From NCBI GenBank assembly GCA_900759415.1, contig CAAEVC010000155.1, positions 91,078-155,077 on the forward strand: DNA of 64,000 bases, in the 5' to 3' direction. Position 1 is the stretch's first letter, and every line of letters starts with the position of its first letter. Source of the DNA: an uncultured Dialister sp. Its GTDB lineage: Bacteria; Bacillota; Negativicutes; Veillonellales; Dialisteraceae. The notes beneath the pieces are model-generated. The model was not told the origin of the DNA, ran no database searches, and was given only the letters and a program-made list of their open reading frames with translations. Shown in pieces: positions 36,933 to 45,157 of the stretch. Both the position numbers and the translations under genes were made by a program.

Positions 36933-38159
36933 TCAATCCTTATTCATTCTCACAGCTCTGCATTCCGCATCTGTAGGCCGGGCGAATAGAAGGATACAGA
37001 TGATTTCCAGTATCCCGGTCACCAGAAGTCCCATAGATGTGCCAAGGTATTCAATGATGGAGCTTACAAGAAGAGAACCAAAGGGGGCACTTCCCAGGAA
37101 TACAAAAGTATAGAGCCCCATGATTCTTCCCAGATACTCTTTAGGTGCGGCCATCTGAATGGCTGTGTTGCAGTTGACCATAAAGAGGATGATTACAAAA
37201 CCAAGGAATGCGAAAACAAAAAGAGCAGGAATCATGACGCTGATATGGCTTACTGCAATAAGAAGAAGTCCGCAGAGAATGGAGAAATAGAAAATTGATT
37301 TCTGGGACAGGGGACGTTTGGAAGTGGCAGACCATATACCGCTGATCATAGAACCGGTACCGGCAGCAAAGAGAATAGAACCAAATCCATTAATTCCTGC
37401 ATGAAGGACCCGGTCAGCAAAGAGAGGGCCATAGGTACCAAGATTGAGAATCAGACCGCTTACCAGCCCGGCGGCGATAAGATTTTTGTAAATGACAGGA
37501 TTTTTCTTCGCCTGAATGATGCCTTCTCTGATTTCCTGCAAAGGATGACGTTTTTCTGCTTTCTCAATTACAGAATTCACATTCATTGAGCGATAGGCAA
37601 AGATGATGGGTATCAGCGAGAGCGCATTCATGAAGAAAAGAGTACTGTAAGAAAGGTAATTCAAAAGGAATGCTGCCAGAAGTGGGCCAACCATACGGGT
37701 AATGTTAAAGTTGGCGGAATTCAGGCTTATGGCACTGTGCAGTGCCTCTTTTCCTACCAGTTCAGGCATAAATGCCATGCGGGCAGGCATATCGAAAGCA
37801 TCTATGGTACCAATGGCAAAGGCAAAGAACAGTATCCACAGATAGGTCTCATTTCCGGTAAAGAGGAGAAGTCCTAGAAAGGAAGCCTGTATCATATATG
37901 CCACCTGAGTTCCCATAAGGATTTTTCTCTTATTGTGTTTATCGATCCAGAATCCGGTAAATATGGTGAAAAGTAAACTGGGAGCAAACTGTGAAGCTGA
38001 TAAAAGGCCTAATAGAAGAGCAGAGTCCGTCATTGTATAGACAAGCCATTGCTGGGCGGTCAGCTGGAGCCAGAATCCAATAAGTGCAATCCATTGAGTA
38101 AACCAGAAAATACGGTAATTCCTGACACCCAATGCGGGGAAAAGATGAAATAATCGCAT
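36933..38159 (-). CDS. MFS transporter (EntS/MFS_3-like exporter)
   Basis: Membrane protein of 408 residues with about 12 hydrophobic segments. The N-terminal half holds FWFTQWIALIGFWLQ, a cytoplasmic loop IDKHNKRKILM and DAFDMPARMAFMPELVG, which is characteristic of the EntS-type subfamily of the major facilitator superfamily. These export siderophores, drugs or other small molecules; the cargo here is unknown. ATG 38159 is chosen because AGGAG precedes it; the longer frame to 38201 has no binding site. It is monocistronic, transcribed from an extended -10 promoter at 38203-38211. Confidence 0.82.
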   Translation of the reverse strand: MRLFHLFPALGVRNYRIFWFTQWIALIGFWLQLTAQQWLVYTMTDSALLLGLLSASQFAPSLLFTIFTGFWIDKHNKRKILMGTQVAYMIQASFLGLLLFTGNETYLWILFFAFAIGTIDAFDMPARMAFMPELVGKEALHSAISLNSANFNITRMVGPLLAAFLLNYLSYSTLFFMNALSLIPIIFAYRSMNVNSVIEKAEKRHPLQEIREGIIQAKKNPVIYKNLIAAGLVSGLILNLGTYGPLFADRVLHAGINGFGSILFAAGTGSMISGIWSATSKRPLSQKSIFYFSILCGLLLIAVSHISVMIPALFVFAFLGFVIILFMVNCNTAIQMAAPKEYLGRIMGLYTFVFLGSAPFGSLLVSSIIEYLGTSMGLLVTGILEIICILLFARPTDAECRAVRMNKD

Positions 38160-38202
38160 ATATACTCCTGTATAGAAAATTATAGAAATCATTAGTGGCA
38201 CT

Positions 38203-38211
38203 ATTATATCA
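38203..38211 (-). promoter_or_regulatory. Extended -10 promoter for the MFS gene
   Basis: Minus-strand TGATATAAT; -35 poor. Confidence 0.5.
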
Positions 38212-38301
38212 TAGAGAAGTTAAAATTAAATAGAGGACAGATGATCAATTATGCTTTAGTCGATCCATGATGATAAGAAAAGCTTTTAAGGATGATATTT
38301 T

Positions 38302-38331
38302 ATATTTGAAAGGGAATTCCCTTTCAAATAT
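38302..38331. repeat. Perfect 30-bp palindrome in the metQ-MFS intergenic region
   Basis: The half-site ATATTTGAAAGGGAA is followed immediately by its exact reverse complement. It lies about 100 bases upstream of the MFS promoter and 110 bases past the metQ terminator. No T-tract suits the minus strand, so an operator or cruciform site is as likely as a terminator. Apart from this palindrome, the metQ terminator and the MFS promoter, nothing is seen in 38160-38530. Confidence 0.8.
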
Positions 38332-38440
38332 GATTTTTCTAAAATGAGGCTCTTTTGGTGTGATGAGTATGAAGGCTCTTGTATCAACAAAAGGTGATGG
38401 GGAAAATCATGAGCAGAAAAGTCTGCTTATGGTGCCAATA

Positions 38441-38482
38441 AAAGGGACGAGACAGATTATCATCTGCCTCGTCCCTTTCTGT
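38441..38482 (-). terminator. Terminator of the metNIQ operon
   Basis: 17-bp stem (38441-38457 with 38462-38478, one G-T pair) and a four-base loop. On the minus strand it is followed by a T-rich tail. Confidence 0.85.
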
Positions 38483-38530
38483 TATAGGATTTGAAGTTAT
38501 AGTTTTGCTGTTATTGAAACAGTTGAATAA

Positions 38531-39367
38531 TCAGTCCCAGGCTGGAACAATGGTACCATTGTATTTTTCTGCAATAAATTTCTTGACAGAATCAGACTGA
38601 TAAGCCTGTACGAATTTCTTGTAAGCCGGCTGGTTCTGGTCCTTTTCCCGTGCGGCAATAATCATAACTGCCAAAGGGTTGTCCTTATCTTCCAGGAAGA
38701 TACCTTGGTCTTTCGGGGAAAGGCCTGCACTCATTACATAGTTCATAGTAATGACAGAAGCATCAACATCATCCAGGCTTCTTGGCAGCTGAGCTGCTTC
38801 AATTTCTCTAAACTGGATGTTCTTTGGATTTTCTACTACATCAGCAGGGGTAGCCTTCATTCCGACGCCATCCTTTAATTTGATAAGGCCGGCTTTCTGG
38901 AGCAGCTGAAGTCCACGGCCTTCATTAGTTGGATCATTTGGAATAGAAATGACTGCACCATCAGGAAGATCATTGACGTTCTTCACCTTATTGGAGTAGA
39001 TGCCCATTCTCATCAGTATAGCCCTTCCGATGGAAACAAGGTGTGTACCGTGCTGGTTATTGAAGTTTTCCATAAATGGCTTATGCTGGTAAACAACCAG
39101 ATCCAGTTCACCATCAGCTAAGGCCTGATCTGGGGTAATATAATCGGAGAATTCTTTCACATTTACTTTGAGGCCGTTTTTATTGGCTTCTTTTGCAGCG
39201 GCTTCTACAACTTCTGCGTGAGGACCGGCAGTGGCGCCAACGGTGATTTCCTTCTTTTCTGCAGGTGCACCGGAACTGTCAGCCTGTTTCTGGCCAGAAC
39301 CGCAGCCGGTAATCAGTGCTGCTGCGGAGAGAGCGCAGAGAGTTGCTATAGCGAGTTTCTTTAACAT
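38531..39367 (-). CDS. metQ: Methionine-binding lipoprotein MetQ (NlpA family)
   Basis: Substrate-binding component of the methionine ABC importer. The protein of 278 residues starts with a lipoprotein signal (lipobox LITGC near residue 22). The NlpA domain follows: VGATAGPHAEV, FSDYITPDQALADGELD, YQHKPF, ISIPNDPTNEGR. The start follows AAAGGAAG. It is the last gene of the minus-strand metN-metI-metQ operon under the SAM-I riboswitch and is followed by a terminator. Confidence 0.95.
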   Translation of the reverse strand: MLKKLAIATLCALSAAALITGCGSGQKQADSSGAPAEKKEITVGATAGPHAEVVEAAAKEANKNGLKVNVKEFSDYITPDQALADGELDLVVYQHKPFMENFNNQHGTHLVSIGRAILMRMGIYSNKVKNVNDLPDGAVISIPNDPTNEGRGLQLLQKAGLIKLKDGVGMKATPADVVENPKNIQFREIEAAQLPRSLDDVDASVITMNYVMSAGLSPKDQGIFLEDKDNPLAVMIIAAREKDQNQPAYKKFVQAYQSDSVKKFIAEKYNGTIVPAWD

Positions 39368-39446
39368 AATAAGACTTCCTTTCTCTTTTACTCATCTTTG
39401 TAAAGATGAAATTTATGTATAAAGGGAACTGTATCCCTTTATAGGC

Positions 39447-40100
39447 TTACCTTTTGTTTGTCCTTCTGGCAAGATTGCTTCCAATGAACTGAATCAGCTG
39501 TACTACTATAATCAGAACAACGATAGTAGCGATCATCACATCAGCCTGGAAACGCTGATAACCGTAGCGGATGGCAAGGTCGCCAAGACCGCCGCCGCCA
39601 ATGGTACCTGCCATTGCAGAAGAACCGATCAAGGAAACGATGACAACGGTAATGTTTTCAATAACAGAGGGGAGAGCTTCTGGAATGAGGACCTTCCAGA
39701 TAATCTGGAGGGGAGAAGCTCCCATGGATTCAGCAGCTTCAATCAGCCCAAAAGGGATTTCTCGAATGGATGTCTCCACCATGCGGGCTGTGTAGGGGAT
39801 GGCAGCAATGGTCAGGGGGACAATGGCTGCCGTGGTTCCGATGGAGCTTCCGGCTACCAGTCTTGTGAATGGGATGATAGCTACCATCAGGATAATGAAT
39901 GGAATGGAGCGAACCAGATTGACTACAAAGGAAAGTGGTTTATTCAGTAACGGGCAGGACAGAATTCCATTCTTTTCTGTAACTACCAGAAGTATGCCAA
40001 GAGGAATACCGATCAATGCAGCTATCAGTGCAGAGATAGAGAGCATATACAGTGTTTCCGCCAGACTTTTGAGAAGCAGATTAGTTATTACTGGAGACAT
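39447..40100 (-). CDS. metI: Methionine ABC transporter permease
   Basis: Inner-membrane permease of 217 residues with five to six hydrophobic segments and the BPD transport motif region (AAESMGASPLQIIWKVLIPEALP), which docks with the ATPase MetN. It overlaps the metN 3' end by 20 bases. The gene order N-I-Q is the standard MetNIQ system. Confidence 0.94.
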   Translation of the reverse strand: MSPVITNLLLKSLAETLYMLSISALIAALIGIPLGILLVVTEKNGILSCPLLNKPLSFVVNLVRSIPFIILMVAIIPFTRLVAGSSIGTTAAIVPLTIAAIPYTARMVETSIREIPFGLIEAAESMGASPLQIIWKVLIPEALPSVIENITVVIVSLIGSSAMAGTIGGGGLGDLAIRYGYQRFQADVMIATIVVLIIVVQLIQFIGSNLARRTNKR

Positions 40101-41118
40101 ATCCGATTACCTCGCTTGTTATTGGTAAAGACTTCAGATGCCCGAGAGCACTGTTCATATCATTTTCACTGCCGTCAAGCATAATGATGAGCTGGCCAAA
40201 AGATACATTCTGGATATAATCGATAGATCCATAAAGAATGCTCACATCCAGATTATATTCTTTGATCAGATTGGCAATGATTGGTTCATTGGCTACATCG
40301 CCTCTGAATTTCAGCCGCATAATCGTCTGATCTGAATCGTTCTGTTTTTCTTCTGTCATGTTCATATGGGAAAGCTGTTCTGGTACATCGGAAGACATGA
40401 CGGAACCGACGAATTTTTTCAGGGTCTTGGTCTTCGGATTTGTGAAAAGATCAACGACCTGTCCTTCTTCAATGATCTGTCCCTTTTCAATGACTGCTAT
40501 CCGTTCGGCAATTTCCTTCACCACTTCCATCTGATGAGTGATCATGACGATAGTGATGCCCATTTTCTTATTGATATCTTTCAGAAGCTGAAGGATGGAT
40601 TTTACAGTTTCCGGATCCAATGCACTGGTGGCTTCGTCTGAAAGAAGTACAGACGGATTGGAAACAATGGCGCGGGCGATACCGACACGCTGTTTCTGAC
40701 CGCCGGAAAGCTGGGAAGGATACTTGTTCTTATATTCTGTAAGTCCCACCAGTTCAAGGATTTCATCGATCCGTTTCGTCCGTTCTGATTTGGAAACATT
40801 GGAAAGTTCAAGAGGGAATGAAATATTTTCTGCTACTGTTCTGTTGGAGAGCAGATTGAAATGCTGGAAAATCATTCCGATTTTCTTCCGCTCTTCCCGG
40901 AGCTGTGATTTGGAAAGTTTTGTCAGATCTTTTCCATCGATTACAACATTGCCGGAAGAAGGGGACTCCAGCATATTAATGCATCGGATCAATGTAGATT
41001 TGCCAGCACCTGATTGTCCGACGATGCCATAAATTTCTCCATCGTTTATGGTGACGTTGATATCATCCAGTGCTTTGAAATTTCCATATAATTTAGTTAT
41101 ATGTTTCAGTTCAATCAT
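40081..41118 (-). CDS. metN: Methionine ABC transporter ATP-binding protein
   Basis: ATPase of 345 residues: Walker A GQSGAGKSTLIRC, Q-loop MIFQHFNLL, signature LSGGQKQRVGIARA, Walker B LLSDEATSALD, and a C-terminal NIL domain (about 265-340), which in E. coli MetN binds methionine for feedback inhibition. It is the first gene behind the SAM-I riboswitch; AAGGAG precedes the ATG. Transport is therefore probably controlled at both RNA (SAM) and protein (methionine) level. Confidence 0.96.
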   Translation of the reverse strand: MIELKHITKLYGNFKALDDINVTINDGEIYGIVGQSGAGKSTLIRCINMLESPSSGNVVIDGKDLTKLSKSQLREERKKIGMIFQHFNLLSNRTVAENISFPLELSNVSKSERTKRIDEILELVGLTEYKNKYPSQLSGGQKQRVGIARAIVSNPSVLLSDEATSALDPETVKSILQLLKDINKKMGITIVMITHQMEVVKEIAERIAVIEKGQIIEEGQVVDLFTNPKTKTLKKFVGSVMSSDVPEQLSHMNMTEEKQNDSDQTIMRLKFRGDVANEPIIANLIKEYNLDVSILYGSIDYIQNVSFGQLIIMLDGSENDMNSALGHLKSLPITSEVIGYVSSNN

Positions 41119-41135
41119 TGGCTTCTCCTTATAAC

Positions 41136-41163
41136 AAAAAAACTTTCATCGAAAGATGAAAGT
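41136..41163 (-). terminator. SAM-riboswitch terminator
   Basis: Minus-strand stem ACTTTCATC/GATGAAAGT with loop TTTC and a run of seven Ts, between the aptamer and metN. Confidence 0.9.
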
Positions 41164-41170
41164 GTAAAAT

Positions 41171-41276
41171 GACATCATCTTTCGAGCATATAATACCCGC
41201 TGGAATTGGCACCGTTTCTGTAAAGAATGGTTGCCGTGGCTTCAAAGGGCCAGTCCCTCCGCCACTCATGATGAAT
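41171..41276 (-). promoter_or_regulatory. SAM-I riboswitch (S-box) upstream of metNIQ
   Basis: The minus strand carries the S-box core: ATCATGAGTGGCGGAGGGAC, TGGCCCTTTGAAGCCACGGC, AACC, then GGTGCCAATTCCAGCGGG, closed by a CATCAT/ATGATG P1 stem. SAM binding should favour the terminator at 41136-41163 and switch off methionine uptake. The 41119-41525 interval holds only this leader and the two divergent promoters. Confidence 0.97.
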
Positions 41277-41312
41277 TGCTATTCAATTTTACCTGTATGA
41301 AAGGTTGAGATT

Positions 41313-41341
41313 ATACTACTCTCTTTATGGAAATATGTCAA
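41313..41341 (-). promoter_or_regulatory. Promoter of metNIQ
   Basis: Minus-strand TTGACA (41336-41341), 17-base spacer, TAGTAT (41313-41318). Start of transcription near 41306, ahead of the SAM aptamer. Confidence 0.75.
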
Positions 41342-41439
41342 TAGATTTTTTGCAATTTATCTGATACGGGAAATGTAATATTTTATGCGGAAAAAGCATT
41401 GATTTTCCATGTAAATAAAGATTAAATAAAACAGATTTC

Positions 41440-41469
41440 TTGTTGATACTGCATCTGTAATGCTATAAT
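41440..41469 (+). promoter_or_regulatory. Promoter of yerC-phosphomannomutase
   Basis: TTGTTG (41440-41445), 18-base spacer, TATAAT (41464-41469) with TG extension. Confidence 0.6.
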
Positions 41470-41525
41470 ACACTAAAGTGAATAGATTCAATTACTGCTG
41501 ATTACAAATAAAGGAGTGTTCACTT

Positions 41526-41840
41526 ATGAGCGTAAATCAAAGACTTGTGAATCCGTTAATGGATGCTTTGTTTGATGGTATACTTTCTTTGAAAACAAGA
41601 GAAGAATGTTATGAATTCTTTGAAGATCTCTGCACGATTAATGAACTTAGAGATATGTCCCAGCGTCTTGAGGTAGCCCGTATGCTGGAAGCGGGAGAAA
41701 AATATGATCAGATTGAAAATAAAACCGGTGCCAGTACAGCAACCATTTCCAGAGTAAAACGCTGCCTGAAGTACGGGGCAGACGGGTATCTTAAGGTATT
41801 GGAAAGATTAAAAGAACAGACAGAAGAAGGAGGAAGATGA
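41526..41840 (+). CDS. YerC/YecD family TrpR-like DNA-binding protein
   Basis: Small protein of 104 residues in the TrpR-related YerC/YecD family. The helical N-terminal region (LFDGILSLKTREECYEFFEDL) and the helix-turn-helix MLEAGEKYDQIENKTGASTATISRVKRCL are clear. Targets are unknown in most bacteria; binding of tryptophan is not implied. AAGGAG lies upstream. It ends three bases before the phosphomannomutase gene, so both are co-transcribed. Confidence 0.88.
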   Translation: MSVNQRLVNPLMDALFDGILSLKTREECYEFFEDLCTINELRDMSQRLEVARMLEAGEKYDQIENKTGASTATISRVKRCLKYGADGYLKVLERLKEQTEEGGR

Positions 41841-41843
41841 CAG

Positions 41844-43211
41844 ATGGAGACCTTAGAAATGTCTCATAATGGATTCAAAGCTTACGATATCCGCGGCATC
41901 GTTCCTACAGAAGTAAATGAGGAACTTGCCTACCGTGTAGGAAGAGCCTATGCTGAACTCTATCATCCCAGAACCATGTGTATCGGATATGATGTAAGAG
42001 AAAGCTCCAGAAGAATCAGTGAAGCAGCAGCAGAAGGTCTGATGGACGGCGGTGCTGATGTATATAATATCGGCCTCTGCGGTACAGACATGATGTACTT
42101 TGGTACATTCTTCTATCATATGGATGGCGGTTTCATGATTACAGCCAGCCATAACCCTTCTGACTATAATGGCATTAAGATCGTTCGACAGGAAGGCATT
42201 CCGGTCAGCGCAGATACCGGGCTTAAAGATATTGAGAAAGTCGCATTTTCTGGAAAATTTACTGATGCACCGGTGAAAGGGAAAATGGTTCATAAGGATA
42301 TTCTTGACGACTATGTACAGACTGTCTTAAGTTTTGTAGATCTCAAAAAGATGAAACCTTTTCATATTGTGGTAAATGCAGGAAATGGCTGCGCCAATGT
42401 AGCCTTTGAAAAATTAAAGACTTATCTGCCGTTTCAGTTTACTGAATTATATATGGAACCTGATGGTTCTTTTCCTCATGGTGTACCAAATCCCATGCTG
42501 GAAGAATGCAGAAAGCCGCTGGTCGACGCGGTGATTGCAGAAAAGGCAGATCTTGGAATTGCGTGGGATGGGGATTTTGACCGATGCTTCTTTATTGATG
42601 AAAACGGCCATTTTGTAGAAGGATATTACATGGTTGGTCTCCTTGCTGAATATTTCCTGAAAAAGAGTCATGGGGATACTATTATCCATGATCCAAGGGT
42701 ATTCTGGTGTACAGAAAAAATTTGTAAAGAAAATGGCGGGAAATATGTAGAGTCCAAAGGTGGACATGCATTCATGAAGGAAACGCAGCGCAAATACAAA
42801 GGTATCTATGGCGCAGAAAATTCCGCCCACCATTTCTTCCGCGATTTTTCCTACTGTGATTCCGGCATGATTCCCTGGCTCATCGTAGCTCAGATCATGA
42901 GTGAAAAGGGAAAACATCTGGGTGAACTGGTGGCCGAGATGGAAAAGGAATTCCCCTGCAGCGGTGAAATCAATCTGACTGTCAAAGACAGCAGGGGGGT
43001 TATAGAAAAAGTAACAGAAGTATATGGTAAAGAAGCATTGAAGATTGATAAGATCGATGGCATTGGAATAGAATTTGAAAATTACAGATTCAATCTCCGT
43101 TCCTCCAACACAGAACCGGTCATCCGATTGAATATGGAAACAAGAGGAGACCGTAAACTTCTGGAAGAAAAGAAAGATGAACTCATGAAGATCATTCAGT
43201 CTGTTAAATAA
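41844..43211 (+). CDS. Phosphomannomutase/phosphoglucomutase
   Basis: Alpha-D-phosphohexomutase of 455 residues, interconverting hexose 1- and 6-phosphates for surface polysaccharides. Phosphoserine loop TASHNPSDYNGIKI, metal loop WDGDFDRCFFID, sugar-binding GAENSAHHFF and phosphate-binding RSSNTEPVIRLN are all present. The GAENSAHH form with that length is the AlgC/ManB-like PMM/PGM type; mannose versus glucose preference cannot be settled from sequence. GAAGGAGG lies about ten bases upstream. A hairpin follows the stop. Confidence 0.9.
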   Translation: METLEMSHNGFKAYDIRGIVPTEVNEELAYRVGRAYAELYHPRTMCIGYDVRESSRRISEAAAEGLMDGGADVYNIGLCGTDMMYFGTFFYHMDGGFMITASHNPSDYNGIKIVRQEGIPVSADTGLKDIEKVAFSGKFTDAPVKGKMVHKDILDDYVQTVLSFVDLKKMKPFHIVVNAGNGCANVAFEKLKTYLPFQFTELYMEPDGSFPHGVPNPMLEECRKPLVDAVIAEKADLGIAWDGDFDRCFFIDENGHFVEGYYMVGLLAEYFLKKSHGDTIIHDPRVFWCTEKICKENGGKYVESKGGHAFMKETQRKYKGIYGAENSAHHFFRDFSYCDSGMIPWLIVAQIMSEKGKHLGELVAEMEKEFPCSGEINLTVKDSRGVIEKVTEVYGKEALKIDKIDGIGIEFENYRFNLRSSNTEPVIRLNMETRGDRKLLEEKKDELMKIIQSVK

Positions 43212-43220
43212 GATATCTGG

Positions 43221-43265
43221 CATCCCCCGTTAATGAATATTCCATTCACTAATGGGGGATTTATA
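43221..43265 (+). terminator. Hairpin after the phosphomannomutase gene
   Basis: 17-bp stem with one mismatch and one G-T pair (43222-43238 with 43244-43260). The T-tail is weak. The remaining sequence up to fumC (about 240 bases) shows no gene. Confidence 0.6.
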
Positions 43266-43452
43266 ATGAAAGTACCAGTGAATCAGGCTCCTGTGGCATG
43301 AAAGAAAATCATACACATTAAAAGTCTATAACCGTCGGCCTGATCTGGATAAAACGGAAGACGCATCTTTTCTTTCAAGTATGAGTCATTTGAATGGATA
43401 AGCCATTCTATTAGACTGATTTCTCAAGCCTGTTTCTAATAAAATTGAAAGA

Positions 43453-43461
43453 TGATAGAAT
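43453..43461 (+). promoter_or_regulatory. Extended -10 promoter for fumC
   Basis: TGATAGAAT, extended -10, about 50 bases upstream of the ATG. -35 weak. Confidence 0.45.
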
Positions 43462-43509
43462 AAAAGCAGTATAAACGGATATATGCAGTTTTCAAAGAGG
43501 AGTGAGAAT

Positions 43510-44895
43510 ATGGAATATCGTATCGAACATGATTCTTTAGGTGAAGTTAAGGTTCCTGCAGATCATATGTGGGGAGCACAGACTCAGCGTTCTTTTGAAA
43601 ATTTCAAGATTGGTCATGTAATGCCTGTTGAAATTATCCGCGCTTTTGCTGTTCTGAAAAAATGTGCAGCTAAAGTTAACAGTGAAAGGGGAAGCCTTGA
43701 TCCGGATAAGGCGAAAGCTATCTGCAGTGCATGCGATGAAATTCTCGCAGGCAAATGGAATAATGAATTCCCGCTGGTTGTGTACCAGACCGGTTCCGGC
43801 ACCCAGAGTAATATGAACATGAACGAAGTGGTTGCACATATTGCCAATGCAAAACTGGAAAAGGAAGGTATTGATAAAAAAGTTCATCCCAATGATGATG
43901 TCAATATGGCACAATCCTCTAATGATACATTCCCGACAGCCCTTCATGTAGCATCTGTATATGCACTTCACCAGTATCTTTATGGACCGCTGGATGAACT
44001 GATTGCTACCTTTGAAGAAAAGGCAAAAAAGTATATGCATACCGTTAAAATCGGCCGTACTCATGTACAGGATGCTGTACCTCTTACCTTTGGGCAGGAA
44101 GTTTCCGGATGGCTGGAAATGTTGAAAAAATCTAAGGATATGCTTCAGAACAGCGAAAAATATCTCCATGAACTGGCTATCGGCGGCACTGCAGTTGGTA
44201 CTGGACTTAACAGCCCTAAAGATTTTGGAGAACTGGTATCAAAAGCAATTTCTGAAGAAACCGGTATTCCCTTTATTTCCGCGGCAAATAAATTCTACGC
44301 ATTAACTGCCAGAGATGATATGGTTTTCGCTCATGGTGCCCTCGATGCACTGGCCGGAGACTGCATGAAATTTGCAGATGATATCCGACTCCTTGCCGGC
44401 GGGCCAAGAGCTGGACTGGGAGAACTGACCATTCCTGCCAATGAACCGGGTTCTTCCATTATGCCGGGAAAAGTAAATCCAACACAGTGTGAAGCGCTTA
44501 CAATGGTGGCATGCCGTGTACATGGTAATCAGACCGTTGTTTCCATGGCTTCTTCGCAGGGGCGTTTCGAATTGAATGTGTATGCACCGGTACTGGCTGA
44601 TACATTTATTGAATCTGTAAAACTTCTGGGTCAGGCGATTGACTCCTTTAATATTCACTGTGCAAAGGGAATTGAAGTCAATGATGAAAGAATGGCTGAA
44701 CTGGTTGAAAAATCCCTGATGCTGGTTACTGCGCTGTCTCCACATATTGGTTATGAAAAATCTGCAAAGATTGCTAAAAAAGCATTTGCAGATAACAGTT
44801 CCCTTAAAGAAGCATCTCTTGCTTTGGGATTTGTTACTGAAGAGGAATACAATCAATGGGTTGTTCCCCGGGATATGACTAACGTAGACAGATAA
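43510..44895 (+). CDS. fumC: Class II fumarate hydratase
   Basis: Interconverts fumarate and malate. The protein of 461 residues is of the oxygen-stable, iron-free class. Motifs are GSGTQSNMNMNEV, HPNDDVNMAQSSNDTFPTA, KIGRTHVQDA and the superfamily signature GSSIMPGKVNPTQCE with the catalytic Ser loop. ATG 43510 follows GAGGAG; the ATG at 43483 lies upstream of it. It is monocistronic, ending in a clear terminator. An aspartase reading is less likely because HPNDDVN and the overall pattern fit FumC. Confidence 0.93.
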   Translation: MEYRIEHDSLGEVKVPADHMWGAQTQRSFENFKIGHVMPVEIIRAFAVLKKCAAKVNSERGSLDPDKAKAICSACDEILAGKWNNEFPLVVYQTGSGTQSNMNMNEVVAHIANAKLEKEGIDKKVHPNDDVNMAQSSNDTFPTALHVASVYALHQYLYGPLDELIATFEEKAKKYMHTVKIGRTHVQDAVPLTFGQEVSGWLEMLKKSKDMLQNSEKYLHELAIGGTAVGTGLNSPKDFGELVSKAISEETGIPFISAANKFYALTARDDMVFAHGALDALAGDCMKFADDIRLLAGGPRAGLGELTIPANEPGSSIMPGKVNPTQCEALTMVACRVHGNQTVVSMASSQGRFELNVYAPVLADTFIESVKLLGQAIDSFNIHCAKGIEVNDERMAELVEKSLMLVTALSPHIGYEKSAKIAKKAFADNSSLKEASLALGFVTEEEYNQWVVPRDMTNVDR

Positions 44896-44910
44896 TTTAT
44901 ATGAAACAAG

Positions 44911-44940
44911 CCGTGAAGGTCAATTGATCTTCACGGTTTT
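44911..44940 (+). terminator. Terminator after fumC
   Basis: 11-bp stem (44911-44921 with 44926-44936, one G-T pair), loop AATT, then TTTT. Confidence 0.85.
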
Positions 44941-45129
44941 ACTATCAGACACTTATGCATTTGTTGCGTGCATGCCATGGAGAATACAGGAATATCTTCC
45001 CTTTTGTACTATGTTATATAAAGGTAGAGAATATATTTATAGGCATATCATCACAAATAATCTTTAATCTCCTGGTGCGGTGTGATAAAATAATATCGTT
45101 AACTTGCAAAAGTGTGCCTTTAGCGTGCG

Positions 45130-45138
45130 TGCAATAAT
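45130..45138 (+). promoter_or_regulatory. Possible extended -10 of the rbs operon
   Basis: TGCAATAAT directly upstream of rbsK; no good -35, and the implied leader is very short. The GCGTGC-rich stretch before it may hold a LacI/CcpA-type site, but no clean palindrome was found. Confidence 0.3.
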
Positions 45139-45157
45139 ATAAGTAGTGGAGGTTTAC

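Noticed and set aside
38332..38490. Short open stretch beginning ATGAGTATGAAG in the metQ-MFS gap
   Set aside because: No ribosome-binding site; its end is the metQ terminator hairpin, so the coding appearance is accidental.
44955..45137. 60-codon frame upstream of rbsK
   Set aside because: No ribosome-binding site, unusual Cys/Ile-rich product, and it fills the likely rbs control region.
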